Source: Campylobacter showae
GTDB lineage: Bacteria > Campylobacterota > Campylobacteria > Campylobacterales > Campylobacteraceae
DNA: 64,000 nucleotides
Assembly (NCBI RefSeq): GCF_900573985.1
Contig: NZ_UWOK01000001.1
Span: 930,001-994,000 of the forward strand
Reading direction: 5' to 3'
Each line of letters starts with the position of its first letter. Positions within the stretch are counted from its first letter, which is position 1. Of this stretch, positions 38,798 to 46,920 are shown in pieces. Position numbers and translations under genes: made by a program. Under the pieces are notes generated by a model. It was given only the letters and a program-made list of their open reading frames with translations. It ran no database searches and had not been told where the DNA came from.

Positions 38798-40216
38798 TTG
38801 GCTAAAATTTTATATTACGATGCGAGCTGCGGTATCAGCGGCGATATGAACTTGGCCGCTCTGGTGGATCTGGGCGCGGATTTTAGCTATCTTTGCGCCC
38901 AGCTTGCTAAGCTAAATTTAGCTAGCGAATTTTACCTACGCAAGCGCAAAGTGCTAAAATGCGGTATCTCCGCAACCAAAATAGACGTCGTTTGCGCGGC
39001 AAATCTGAGCCAAATTCCGCTTGCCCTCTTAGGCGCTAAATTTAGCCCGCGTCAAAATTTAAACGGCAAAATTCACGGCGCCGAATTTAGAGCGGATAAG
39101 CCCGCCCAAAACCATCCGCGTCCGCGAAATTTCACGCAGATTTTAGAGCTTATCGAGGGTTCTAGCCTAAGCGCTTTCGTAAAAAAAACGGCAAGCAAAA
39201 TTTTTAGCGTTATCGCGCAGGCCGAGGCCAAAATCCACGGCACCAGCGCAGAGCAAGTACATTTCCACGAAGTGGGCGCCGCGGACAGCATCGCGGACGT
39301 AGTGGGCGCGGCTATTTGCTTGGAGGCCTTGGGTGCGCCGCAAATTTTTGCTTCGCCTATCGAGCTTGGCGGCGGTTTTGCGCACTGCGCTCACGGCAGG
39401 CTGACCGTACCGGCGCCTGCGGTTTGCGAAATTTTAAAAGGCGCGCAAGTAAGCCTAGGGCGAGCGAATTTCGAGATGACTACGCCCACAGGAGCGGCGA
39501 TTTTAAAGGCCTGCGCACTAAATTTAAGGGAGCAAGACCGCCGCGAGTCGCCGCGAAATTTTAAAATTTTAAGCACGGGCTACGGCGCTGGCGATAAAGA
39601 CGTCGCAGATTTTGCCAACGCGCTTCGCGTGATACTTTGCGAAACGAGCGAGGATTTAGGCTTGAGAGATGAGCCAAATTTGAGCGTGCAGATCGGCTAC
39701 GGCGAGCTTTGCGAGCGGATTTTAATCTCCACTAATATCGACGACATGGACGCCGAGAGCTTTGCCTTTGCGTGCGATATTTTGCGAGATAGCGGCGCGC
39801 TGGACGTATTTAGCAGGTCTATTTTTATGAAAAAAGGGCGCGCGGGCTTTGAGCTAAACGCGCTGTGCCGCAAGCAGGACGCCGCGCGGATAAAGGGGCT
39901 AATTTTCGCGCATACGACGGCGATCGGAGTTAGAGAGTGCGCCGTGAGGAAAACGGAGCTTGCGCACGAGTTTTGCGAGGTAGAGACTAAATACGGCAAA
40001 ATAAGGCTTAAAATTTCGCGTGGCCGAGTTTGCGGTTTTAACGCCGAACAAAATTTAACGGACGAAAATTTAGCCCGAAATTACCCCGAAATTTTAAAAA
40101 TCAAGCCCGAATTCGAGGACTGCAAAAAAGCCGCGCAGAGATTTCAAACGACGATCCGCGAGGTTAGAAACGAGACTTTAAAAAAATATGACGAAACTAG
40201 AAATTCTAAAAAATGA
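38798..40216 (+). CDS. larC: LarC, nickel insertase for pincer cofactor
   Basis: 472-aa CTP-dependent nickel insertase family protein (formerly DUF111). DASCGISGDMNLAALVDLG is the N-terminal signature; EQVHFHEVGAADSIADVVGAA and the His-rich FAHCAHGRLTVPAPA follow; NIDDMDAESFAFACDIL starts the C-terminal domain. It is a single continuous frame, unlike species that need a frameshift between LarC1 and LarC2. TTG start 2 bp after larA; overlaps larE by 29 bp. Confidence 0.92.
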   Translation: MAKILYYDASCGISGDMNLAALVDLGADFSYLCAQLAKLNLASEFYLRKRKVLKCGISATKIDVVCAANLSQIPLALLGAKFSPRQNLNGKIHGAEFRADKPAQNHPRPRNFTQILELIEGSSLSAFVKKTASKIFSVIAQAEAKIHGTSAEQVHFHEVGAADSIADVVGAAICLEALGAPQIFASPIELGGGFAHCAHGRLTVPAPAVCEILKGAQVSLGRANFEMTTPTGAAILKACALNLREQDRRESPRNFKILSTGYGAGDKDVADFANALRVILCETSEDLGLRDEPNLSVQIGYGELCERILISTNIDDMDAESFAFACDILRDSGALDVFSRSIFMKKGRAGFELNALCRKQDAARIKGLIFAHTTAIGVRECAVRKTELAHEFCEVETKYGKIRLKISRGRVCGFNAEQNLTDENLARNYPEILKIKPEFEDCKKAAQRFQTTIREVRNETLKKYDETRNSKK

Positions 40217-40967
40217 TATAAAAAAGCTGGAAAATTTAGCCGTAGCGTTTAGCGGCGGCGTGGATAGCTCGCTACTGTTGCGCGTTGCTGCCGATACGCT
40301 AGGCCGGCGCGCGGTAGCTATCACGCTAAAATCGCCCTATATGTCGGGGCGCGAGATAAAAGAGGCGATGGAATTTACCCGTACTTACGGCATCAGGCAT
40401 GAAATTTTAGAGCTAGAAGCACCCGAAGCGGTAAAAAATAATCCGCAAGATCGCTGCTACGTCTGTAAAAAGGCGGTTTTTACGCGGCTAATCGAGCTGG
40501 CAAAGCATCTAGGCTTTACAAACGTCGCCGACGGTACGAACTTAGACGACCTTGGCGAATACCGCCCGGGGCTTAAAGCAAAAGACGAGCTTGGCGTGCT
40601 TTCGCCGCTTAAAGGCCTCAAAAAATCAGAGATTAGAGAGCTTAGCCGCGAGCTTGGACTGCCGACCGCGGATAAGCCCAGCTACGCGTGCCTTCTGACG
40701 CGTTTACCGCACGATAGGGAGTTTTCCGCGGAGGAAATTTCGCTCGTGGAGCGAGCCGAAAATCTGCTAATCTCGCACGGATTTTTAAACATTCGCGCGC
40801 GATTTGACGGCAAAGCCTTTAAGCTGCAAATGGGTGCGAGCGAGACTAGGCGCTTTTGCGCGGGAGATTTTAGCGCCGTCGTACGCGAGATCGCCGCGCT
40901 TGGCGAGTATGATATTTTGCTTGATTTAAAGGGGCTTCGCGGGGAGATTTTAAATGACGAAAGATGA
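40188..40967 (+). CDS. larE: LarE, ATP-dependent sulfur-transferase
   Basis: 259-aa PP-loop protein that adds sulfur to the carboxylates of the pincer-cofactor precursor. SGGVDSSLLLRVA is the PP-loop; DRCYVCKKAVF and KPSYACLLTRLP carry cysteines, the latter at the position of the sacrificial Cys in LarE. Overlaps larC and larB, indicating coupled expression. Confidence 0.92.
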   Translation: MTKLEILKNDIKKLENLAVAFSGGVDSSLLLRVAADTLGRRAVAITLKSPYMSGREIKEAMEFTRTYGIRHEILELEAPEAVKNNPQDRCYVCKKAVFTRLIELAKHLGFTNVADGTNLDDLGEYRPGLKAKDELGVLSPLKGLKKSEIRELSRELGLPTADKPSYACLLTRLPHDREFSAEEISLVERAENLLISHGFLNIRARFDGKAFKLQMGASETRRFCAGDFSAVVREIAALGEYDILLDLKGLRGEILNDER

Positions 40968-41700
40968 GGCTTTAAATTTCATCCGTACCGTAAAATCGGG
41001 CGAAAAAAGCGAACGCGAAGCGATAGAGTTTTTACGGGATTTTCCTTTTAGCGACGTGGGCTGCGCCAAAATCGACACTCAGCGCGCCCTGCGAAACGGC
41101 GCGGGCGAGGTGATCTACGGCGAGGGCAAAACGGATGATGAAATTTTACGCATCGCAGAAGCGATCGGCGCGAGAGAGCAAAATATCCTAATCACGCGCA
41201 CGAACGAGCGGGTTTTTGAGCGGGTGCGCGAAATCTTGCCGCAGGCGGAGTTTAACGCTCGCGGCCGCATCATCAGCGTCAAATTTAGCAAGCCCGCGCT
41301 CACGCAAAGCTACATCGCGATAGTCTCCGCAGGCACCGCCGACGGCGCGGTAGTGGAGGAGGCGTACGAGACGGCGAGATTTCTAGGCAACGACGCGCGC
41401 AAATTTAGCGACGCGGGCGTGGCGGGGCTGCACAGGCTGATCGCAAATTTAGAGCAGATACGCGGCGCAAAGGTCGTGATCGCGGTCGCCGGCATGGAGG
41501 GTGCGCTAGCTAGCGTGCTAGCAGGCCTCGTGAGCGTGCCGGTGATCGCGGTGCCCACCAGCGTGGGATACGGCGCGAGTTTCGGCGGGCTAGCGGCGCT
41601 ACTAGCGATGCTAAACAGCTGCGCAAACGGCGTTAGCGTCGTAAATATCGATAACGGCTTTGGCGCTGCGTATAATGCAAGTCTGATAAATCATTTGTAA
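40954..41700 (+). CDS. larB: LarB, pyridinium biscarboxylate synthase
   Basis: 248-aa protein that carboxylates and hydrolyses NaAD, the first step of pincer cofactor synthesis. The C-terminal half (about 120-248) is PurE-like: SAGTADGAVVEEAYETA, AGLHR and GMEGALASVLAGLVSVPVIAVPTSVGYG. Last gene of the lar operon. Directly after its stop a phage remnant continues in the same frame. Confidence 0.93.
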   Translation: MTKDEALNFIRTVKSGEKSEREAIEFLRDFPFSDVGCAKIDTQRALRNGAGEVIYGEGKTDDEILRIAEAIGAREQNILITRTNERVFERVREILPQAEFNARGRIISVKFSKPALTQSYIAIVSAGTADGAVVEEAYETARFLGNDARKFSDAGVAGLHRLIANLEQIRGAKVVIAVAGMEGALASVLAGLVSVPVIAVPTSVGYGASFGGLAALLAMLNSCANGVSVVNIDNGFGAAYNASLINHL

Positions 41701-42111
41701 AATTACGCCCGCACTCAGACAAATAAACGGAATAAATTTGAGTGCGAGAGCCTATCGATCACAGAAGCAAACCGCAACAGCTACCAAGCCGTAATAGTGC
41801 AGTGGCACGATAGTAAAGACGGTAAAGATAAACAAGCTAAGATCGGCGGCGGAGAGCAAACCTATAAGCTAAATATCCCCGAGCCAAAATCAGACAATGA
41901 AGCCTTTAAAAAGGGCGAAGCCAAGCTAAACGAACTACGACGCGGCGGAATAAACGGCTCGCTTACCGCCACTGGTAGAGAACTAAGGGCCGGCATAAAA
42001 CTAAAAATAACCGGCGTAACCAGACTTGAAAATGTAAAATTTAGTATTAAAAGCGTATCGCACAATCTAAACACTATAAGCTATATGATTTATCTGGAGT
42101 TTGAGGGGTAG
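41701..42111 (+). pseudogene. Phage late-control D (tail) protein, C-terminal remnant
   Basis: Open frame immediately after the larB stop, without its own start until a GTG at 41797. SLSITEANRNSYQAVIVQWHD and SVSHNLNTISYMIYLEFEG match the C-terminus of phage late-control gene D tail proteins as seen in Mu-like Campylobacter prophages. The rest of the prophage is absent. An inverted repeat CGCACTCA/TGAGTGCG (41710-41717, 41739-41746) lies at its start. Confidence 0.65.
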
Positions 42112-42113
42112 GA

Positions 42114-42587
42114 TTATATTTGATTATAAAAATACTCTTTTTTGCCTTTTCGGTAATACCCATCTATAATGTCTGTAAGTTCAAATTCAAAGTAATCAAA
42201 TACTTTTTTAAATTCTATTAATTTTTCTTCGGACACTGTCAGGAAAGGCTTTTCTGTTTCTAATTCTATAAAGCTTTGCTTAAAAAGTTTTATGCCGTAG
42301 CCTTTATTTTTATAAGGGGGCATAACAGATAAGTGGCATAATTTTTTTTCGTTATATTTTAGTATAGCAAGACCCCTGAGATTATTATCATCACAGGAAG
42401 TTATAATTTTTTTTGTCCCGTCTTTTAATGACGGCAGTACATTTGTAAAATACCAAATATCAAAACTTGGATAGTATTTTTTTGCATCTTTGATATAGTT
42501 ATATAATGTATATTTATTCTGTATCTCTGCCTTTATCAGCTGGGTATGATGCAGTGTTAGGTCGATTGTATTGTCAAAAGGTAACAT
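42114..42587 (-). CDS. GNAT acetyltransferase, last gene of a four-gene cluster
   Basis: 157-aa GNAT protein. Motif A for acetyl-CoA binding is CHLSVMPPYKNKGYGIKLFKQSF. The start overlaps the end of the preceding 304-aa gene by 14 bp, so it belongs to the AT-rich GNAT/ASCH operon reading from 44903 down. Substrate unknown; a toxin-like role is possible but not shown. Confidence 0.75.
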   Translation of the reverse strand: MLPFDNTIDLTLHHTQLIKAEIQNKYTLYNYIKDAKKYYPSFDIWYFTNVLPSLKDGTKKIITSCDDNNLRGLAILKYNEKKLCHLSVMPPYKNKGYGIKLFKQSFIELETEKPFLTVSEEKLIEFKKVFDYFEFELTDIIDGYYRKGKKEYFYNQI

Positions 42588-43488
42588 TAAAAAACCGTTT
42601 TAATAAGCAGCAAATAGCATTGTAAATAGCATTAGATATTATGGCCACAAATATTACGAATGATAAGAATTTATATTTTTCGAATTTTGAGCTTTTATGA
42701 TGAAGGCTTTTTAAGAAAAGCTGATAATTGTCTATCGTACCGTCGCCTAATATTTTATCTTTAAATTGATAGACCGTCATTTTTTGATTTGCATCACTTC
42801 CTATATATTGATTCCATAGATTATCTTCTAAAACCCTAAAGCTTTTTATAGGTCTGCTTTTTTCAATCAATTCAGTTGTAGAGTCAAGTATAACGAAAGT
42901 ATTAATTTCTTTAAATTTTATCCTTTTGTCTGATTGTTTAGTAAATTGCCTATCTAAATTTATTGAAATTCCAATTGTTTTTATCATTTTTATAAACGGA
43001 TTGACTTTTGTATCTGAAAGAACAGTATCTGTTATCTTATCTCTAATATTCTTAATCCTAAATCTAAAATAGCTGTTTTTCTGTTTTTCTTCTACACTCA
43101 TTGTTATACTAGAATCGCTATTTATAGTGGTCTTACAAAGTTTTATATCTCCAAGCTTATATTCTCTTAGTCTAAAATTTAATTTATTTTTATCCAAATG
43201 AGTCTCTTCGTTAAAAATCATATTTAATGTCTTACCATCACGAAGCTTATCTTTTATGTCTATAAATTCATCCTTAAGTATGTCAAATGGAAACATGATC
43301 TCTATATTAAAATTTCTATCAAGATTATTATACTCTTTTCTAGAAATCAATATACCTATTTCTATATACGAATACTCTCTATCGTTTGGCAAAAATATAT
43401 TTAAATGTAGTACTGCTTCTATTTTATCGGCGATATCTGAATCTAAATTTATAAATATAGCTTGTGTGCAATATGGGTTTATTTTCAT
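42574..43488 (-). CDS. Hypothetical protein with C-terminal membrane helix
   Basis: 304-aa protein of no recognised family. The frame is open to 43617, but the ATG at 43488 follows AGGAATGTAAAG and begins after the ASCH gene ends, so it was chosen. A C-terminal hydrophobic helix (FLSFVIFVAIISNAIYNAI, about 275-293) suggests a membrane tail anchor; the rest is charged and soluble. Between an ASCH gene and a GNAT gene. Confidence 0.6.
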   Translation of the reverse strand: MKINPYCTQAIFINLDSDIADKIEAVLHLNIFLPNDREYSYIEIGILISRKEYNNLDRNFNIEIMFPFDILKDEFIDIKDKLRDGKTLNMIFNEETHLDKNKLNFRLREYKLGDIKLCKTTINSDSSITMSVEEKQKNSYFRFRIKNIRDKITDTVLSDTKVNPFIKMIKTIGISINLDRQFTKQSDKRIKFKEINTFVILDSTTELIEKSRPIKSFRVLEDNLWNQYIGSDANQKMTVYQFKDKILGDGTIDNYQLFLKSLHHKSSKFEKYKFLSFVIFVAIISNAIYNAICCLLKRFFNVTF

Positions 43489-43498
43489 CTTTACATTC

Positions 43499-43867
43499 CT
43501 AAATATACATAAACGATTGTGGTGCCACAAAATTTGGGTATTGCAAATAAGGACAAATTGCCTCTTTATATTTATTTGCGGATTTAATCTTAATGGCAAA
43601 ACCGGTACTCTTGCCATTAAAGTATTTTAGATATCTTTCTTTATCTATGCCAGCGTCCATACTCGTTTTATCCCATAGCTCTTCTGGGCTTGCCTCCAAA
43701 ATATTATCAACTATAAATTCTCCTATAATTTTTCCAACTGGCTTTGTGGCATATACTTTAATCTTATTAACGTTTTTTTTAAATTTTACCTTTCTAAACT
43801 CAAATTTTTTCGTACCATCAAAAATAGCCTCAGCGAATTCCGGCTTAATGGATAATAATGCTGTCAT
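43499..43867 (-). CDS. ASCH-domain protein
   Basis: 122-aa protein consisting of one ASCH (PUA-like RNA-binding) domain: LLSIKPEFAEAIFDGTKKFEFRKVKF is the family signature with basic groove residues; GKIIGEFIVDNI forms the next strands. Overlaps the end of the GNAT-PUA-like gene by 23 bp. Small ASCH proteins can bind or hydrolyse modified nucleosides; activity here is unknown. Confidence 0.8.
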   Translation of the reverse strand: MTALLSIKPEFAEAIFDGTKKFEFRKVKFKKNVNKIKVYATKPVGKIIGEFIVDNILEASPEELWDKTSMDAGIDKERYLKYFNGKSTGFAIKIKSANKYKEAICPYLQYPNFVAPQSFMYI

Positions 43868-44903
43868 TTACTAAACCTTCTTTTAAAATTGCAAAAAAAG
43901 CCTCATCTGTAAGCTTCACAAAACCCCAGTAGGCTTCTTCGTAACCTATAATTTCTCTAATCTTCTTTAAAATAACACGTCTTTTAAATGATATATTGTA
44001 TGCCATTTTTATTATTTTTGTGTAACTTTTTTTGATAAATATATTCTCTAATTCATCATCAGTAAATATATTATGAGGCTTGCAGTACTTGATGAAATCA
44101 TACAAGTCACTAAAACTGGATAAATCTTTATATTCTTCTACAACACACAAGGAGGTTACGACGGATGAGTAGTTCGCGCTTTGGGCATTTTTATCTTTTG
44201 TTCTATAAATGAGCAAGCAGTCGCCTCTCTTGAGTTGCTCGACACCTTTCATTTCCGTTATATACACCTTATGAATACTATTTGATTCAGACATGTCTTT
44301 TAGTATGTCATAGCTTTCTGTGTTTAGCATAGAGTCCGAGAACATACCAGTATGATATTTTGGGTATATACTTAAAAGATATTTGTCGCTTGTCGCATTA
44401 ATAGCCGGATAGTCCAGCAGTATATCATTTTTTAGTGCCTGCACTTGAGTCGGTATATTTTTTATTAATACTAGCTCATTGATTTTTTTGCCGTGCTGGA
44501 CAAACCCATATCTTTTTAATAATTTTATTAAAGGTGCTTGTTTTTCAAAAGACGTTACATAGATATTATAAATATTGTTTGCTACGGCAAAATCAAAAAT
44601 CTTCTTTATAATACGCTCTCCAAGCTTTGTCCCATGCGCATCTATTTTAAGAGTTCCTATCTTTAGCCATGTCACATTTGTGTCAAGTGCCGGACTTATA
44701 TCCGTATTATCTATTGGGCTTTCTATTTTTAGATACAAAAAAGCCACTATCTTGGTATCATCAAAGAGTATATATGCTTTTTCGCCAGCGTCCGCTTTTT
44801 TCGCTATCCATGTATCAAAACCTTTATAGTCTTGCCTTAAAGAGTCGAAAAAGGAATCAGATGTGTTAATTTCACGTATATATTTCTCTTGGATATTTGA
44901 CAT
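43845..44903 (-). CDS. GNAT acetyltransferase with C-terminal PUA-like domain
   Basis: 352-aa protein. The N-terminal 150 residues are GNAT-like, with WLKIGTLKIDAHGTKLGERIIKKIFDFA as motif A. The second half (about 190-352) holds YITEMKGVEQLKRGDCLLIYRTKD, a strand pattern seen in PUA/ASCH/EVE-like folds. First gene of the minus-strand cluster; an 18-bp inverted repeat lies 144 bp upstream. Such GNAT-plus-PUA fusions occur in mobile islands without a known role. Confidence 0.7.
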   Translation of the reverse strand: MSNIQEKYIREINTSDSFFDSLRQDYKGFDTWIAKKADAGEKAYILFDDTKIVAFLYLKIESPIDNTDISPALDTNVTWLKIGTLKIDAHGTKLGERIIKKIFDFAVANNIYNIYVTSFEKQAPLIKLLKRYGFVQHGKKINELVLIKNIPTQVQALKNDILLDYPAINATSDKYLLSIYPKYHTGMFSDSMLNTESYDILKDMSESNSIHKVYITEMKGVEQLKRGDCLLIYRTKDKNAQSANYSSVVTSLCVVEEYKDLSSFSDLYDFIKYCKPHNIFTDDELENIFIKKSYTKIIKMAYNISFKRRVILKKIREIIGYEEAYWGFVKLTDEAFFAILKEGLVNDSIIIH

Positions 44904-45046
44904 TTTAACACCTCTTGAAATTTTCCAAGCAATTGTATCAAAGATTATCTAATTTTATTCTTTTAAAGCCATCGTCGCAATATCGGCAAGGATCTTTAAA
45001 GGTATTTTTTGAATTTAAAACGATAATAAAAAGATTAAAAAAATTT

Positions 45047-45102
45047 ACGTTTCAAATCAAAGTGAAAAATGTGATGTTTTAGCCCACTTTGATTTGAAAC
45101 GT
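45047..45102. repeat. Perfect 18-bp inverted repeat
   Basis: ACGTTTCAAATCAAAGTG (45047-45064) and its exact reverse complement at 45085-45102, 20-base spacer. It lies between the divergent GNAT cluster and DUF2809 gene. GGTTTTTA follows on the plus strand and TTTTTTT on the minus strand. It could be a terminator read in either direction or an operator. Confidence 0.75.
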
Positions 45103-45146
45103 GGTTTTTACAGCTAAATTTGAAGGCTAAATTTAAAAGGAAAGCG

Positions 45147-45587
45147 TTGCAAGAGATAAATTTAAGCTTACAAAAGGAAGCTCTAGTAAAAAGGCAAAGC
45201 GTGCGAACGAGGCTAGCGTTTTTGGTCATGACAGTCCTGATTTTAGCGGCTGAAATTTACATAGCGATCTGCGTAAAGGGCGGTTTCGTGCGCCACTATG
45301 CGGGCGACGTTTTGGCGGTTATCTTGCTTTACGCTTTGGCTCGAGCTGCATTTAGCGCGCCGCCTTCAAATTTACCGTTTAAAATTTTCGCGTTTGCCGC
45401 GGCTTTGGAGATAGCGCAGTATTTTGGCGCAGTGCAAATTTTAGGTATAGAAAATAAAATTTTAAAAGTAATGATCGGCGGGACGTTTGATTTCGCCGAT
45501 CTGCTCTGCTACGCGGTTGGCTGCGTCCTAGCGGGCGCTTATGAAAAATTTGAAAGTAAAAACAAGCAAAGGAGAAGCAATGGATAA
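45147..45587 (+). CDS. DUF2809 membrane protein
   Basis: 146-aa protein with four hydrophobic helices (about 20-130). GDVLAVILLYALARA and DFADLLCYAVGCVLAG match the DUF2809 family. The frame is open to a TTG at 45120, but the TTG at 45147 has AAAAGGA at the right distance. It overlaps the start of the fumarase alpha gene. Function unknown. Confidence 0.75.
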   Translation: MQEINLSLQKEALVKRQSVRTRLAFLVMTVLILAAEIYIAICVKGGFVRHYAGDVLAVILLYALARAAFSAPPSNLPFKIFAFAAALEIAQYFGAVQILGIENKILKVMIGGTFDFADLLCYAVGCVLAGAYEKFESKNKQRRSNG

Positions 45588-46479
45588 ACAAAAAGCCGTG
45601 CAAAAGATGACCGAGGTCATGGCGAAATTCGTCGGCTATACGGGCAAGGTGTTGCCTGACGACGTGACGGCGAAGCTGCTGGAGCTTAGCGAACGCGAGA
45701 CGCAGCCGCTAGCGAAGGAGATCTACAAAACGATGTTTGAAAACCAGCGCCTAGCTAAGCAGCTAGACCGTCCGTCCTGTCAGGATACGGGCGTGATCCA
45801 GTTTTTCGTGCGCTGCGGAGCGAACTTCCCGCTCATCGGCGAGCTTGAGGAGCTGCTGCGCGAAGCCGTACTGCGAGCGACGCGCGAGGCTCCGCTGCGC
45901 CACAACAGCGTCGAGACCTTTGACGAGTACAACACCGGCAAAAACGTCGGCAAGGGCACGCCGAGCGTATTTTGGGAGATCGTGCCGCAAAGCAGCGAGT
46001 GCGAGATACACACCTATATGGCGGGCGGCGGCTGTAGTCTGCCCGGCAAGGCGACCGTGCTGATGCCAGGCATGGGCTACGAGGGGGTCGTAAAATTCGT
46101 CATGGACATCATGACCAGCTATGGCATAAACGCCTGTCCGCCGCTGCTAGTGGGCGTAGGCGTGGGCACCTCGATCGACGTGGCATCCTTGCTATCTAAA
46201 AAAGCGCTGATGAGGCCTCTTGGCTCGCGCAATCCAAACGACCGCGCCGCGCTAACCGAAAAGCTGCTCGAAGAGGGCATAAATAAAATCGGCCTGGGCC
46301 CGCAAGGCATGAGCGGCGCAAGCTCCGTGATGGGCGTGCATATCGAAAACTGCGCTCGCCATCCTAGCGTCATCGCCGTCGCCGTAAACGTGGGCTGCTG
46401 GTCGCACCGCAAAGGCCACATTGTCTGGGACGCGGGGCTAAATTTTGACGTAAAATCGCACAAGGAGTTCGCGCTATGA
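45580..46479 (+). CDS. Fumarase class I / tartrate dehydratase alpha subunit
   Basis: 299-aa alpha subunit of a two-subunit [4Fe-4S] hydro-lyase (fumarase class I or L-tartrate dehydratase). [18 protein letters not shown] and [14 protein letters not shown] hold cluster and substrate residues; [11 protein letters not shown] is near the C-terminus. An upstream in-frame ATG (45541) is less likely because AAAGGAG precedes 45580. Its beta partner directly downstream is truncated, so the enzyme is probably non-functional here unless a second copy exists. Confidence 0.9.
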   Translation: MDKQKAVQKMTEVMAKFVGYTGKVLPDDVTAKLLELSERETQPLAKEIYKTMFENQRLAKQLDRPSCQDTGVIQFFVRCGANFPLIGELEELLREAVLRATREAPLRHNSVETFDEYNTGKNVGKGTPSVFWEIVPQSSECEIHTYMAGGGCSLPGKATVLMPGMGYEGVVKFVMDIMTSYGINACPPLLVGVGVGTSIDVASLLSKKALMRPLGSRNPNDRAALTEKLLEEGINKIGLGPQGMSGASSVMGVHIENCARHPSVIAVAVNVGCWSHRKGHIVWDAGLNFDVKSHKEFAL

Positions 46480-46574
46480 GTAAGAAAATTTTAACCACGC
46501 CGATCGCGCCCGAGGATCTAGCGGATATCAAGACCGGCGACGTGATCTACCTCACGGGGCACATCAGTTTGTAG
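46476..46574 (+). pseudogene. Fumarase/tartrate dehydratase beta subunit, truncated
   Basis: Starts as a normal beta subunit overlapping the alpha stop: [20 protein letters not shown] then [10 protein letters not shown]. After residue 30 the match ends, and a stop follows two codons later. The composition switches to AT-rich sequence at about 46565. The remaining 3' part was not found in this window. Confidence 0.85.
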
Positions 46575-46879
46575 ATTTGGCTAGCACACAAAGAGAGCTA
46601 GCAGATGAATTAGGAGCTAAGTTTTTAGAATTTTGCAATTCATACCTAAATGAAAAATGTGTTATTGCTAGGAGTGAATTTAACTACCAAAACTCTTTTA
46701 TGCCAGCAAGCCTGACCATAGAAGCCTACACTAAAAAACCGACTGCTAACACAACAATGGTAGATGCGTACATTGGTAATGTGCATTTTAGGTTAAATTA
46801 TGATTATGTATATGAAGAGTATGATGATGACCATTTTAAAGATGAATATTCGTATCAATATCTTGACTTTCAAATATAG
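46565..46879 (+). pseudogene. Unrecognised C-terminal protein fragment
   Basis: Open frame that continues upstream of its first ATG (46577) to the junction with the fumarase beta gene: [20 protein letters not shown] and a C-terminus rich in Tyr and Asp. No family recognised. It looks like the tail of a longer gene that was cut at the same junction. Confidence 0.45.
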
Positions 46880-46886
46880 CAAGTGC

Positions 46887-46892
46887 TATAAT
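46887..46892 (+). promoter_or_regulatory. -10 box of the ABC transporter cluster
   Basis: TATAAT in AGTGCTATAATATAAC, 29 bases before the permease ATG, which has AAAGGGTGG as ribosome site. Confidence 0.6.
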
Positions 46893-46920
46893 ATAACTAA
46901 TAATTAGAAAGGGTGGATAA

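Noticed and set aside
45541..45579. Upstream ATG for the fumarase alpha gene
   Set aside because: AAAGGAG lies directly before the ATG at 45580 and the extra residues overlap the DUF2809 gene.
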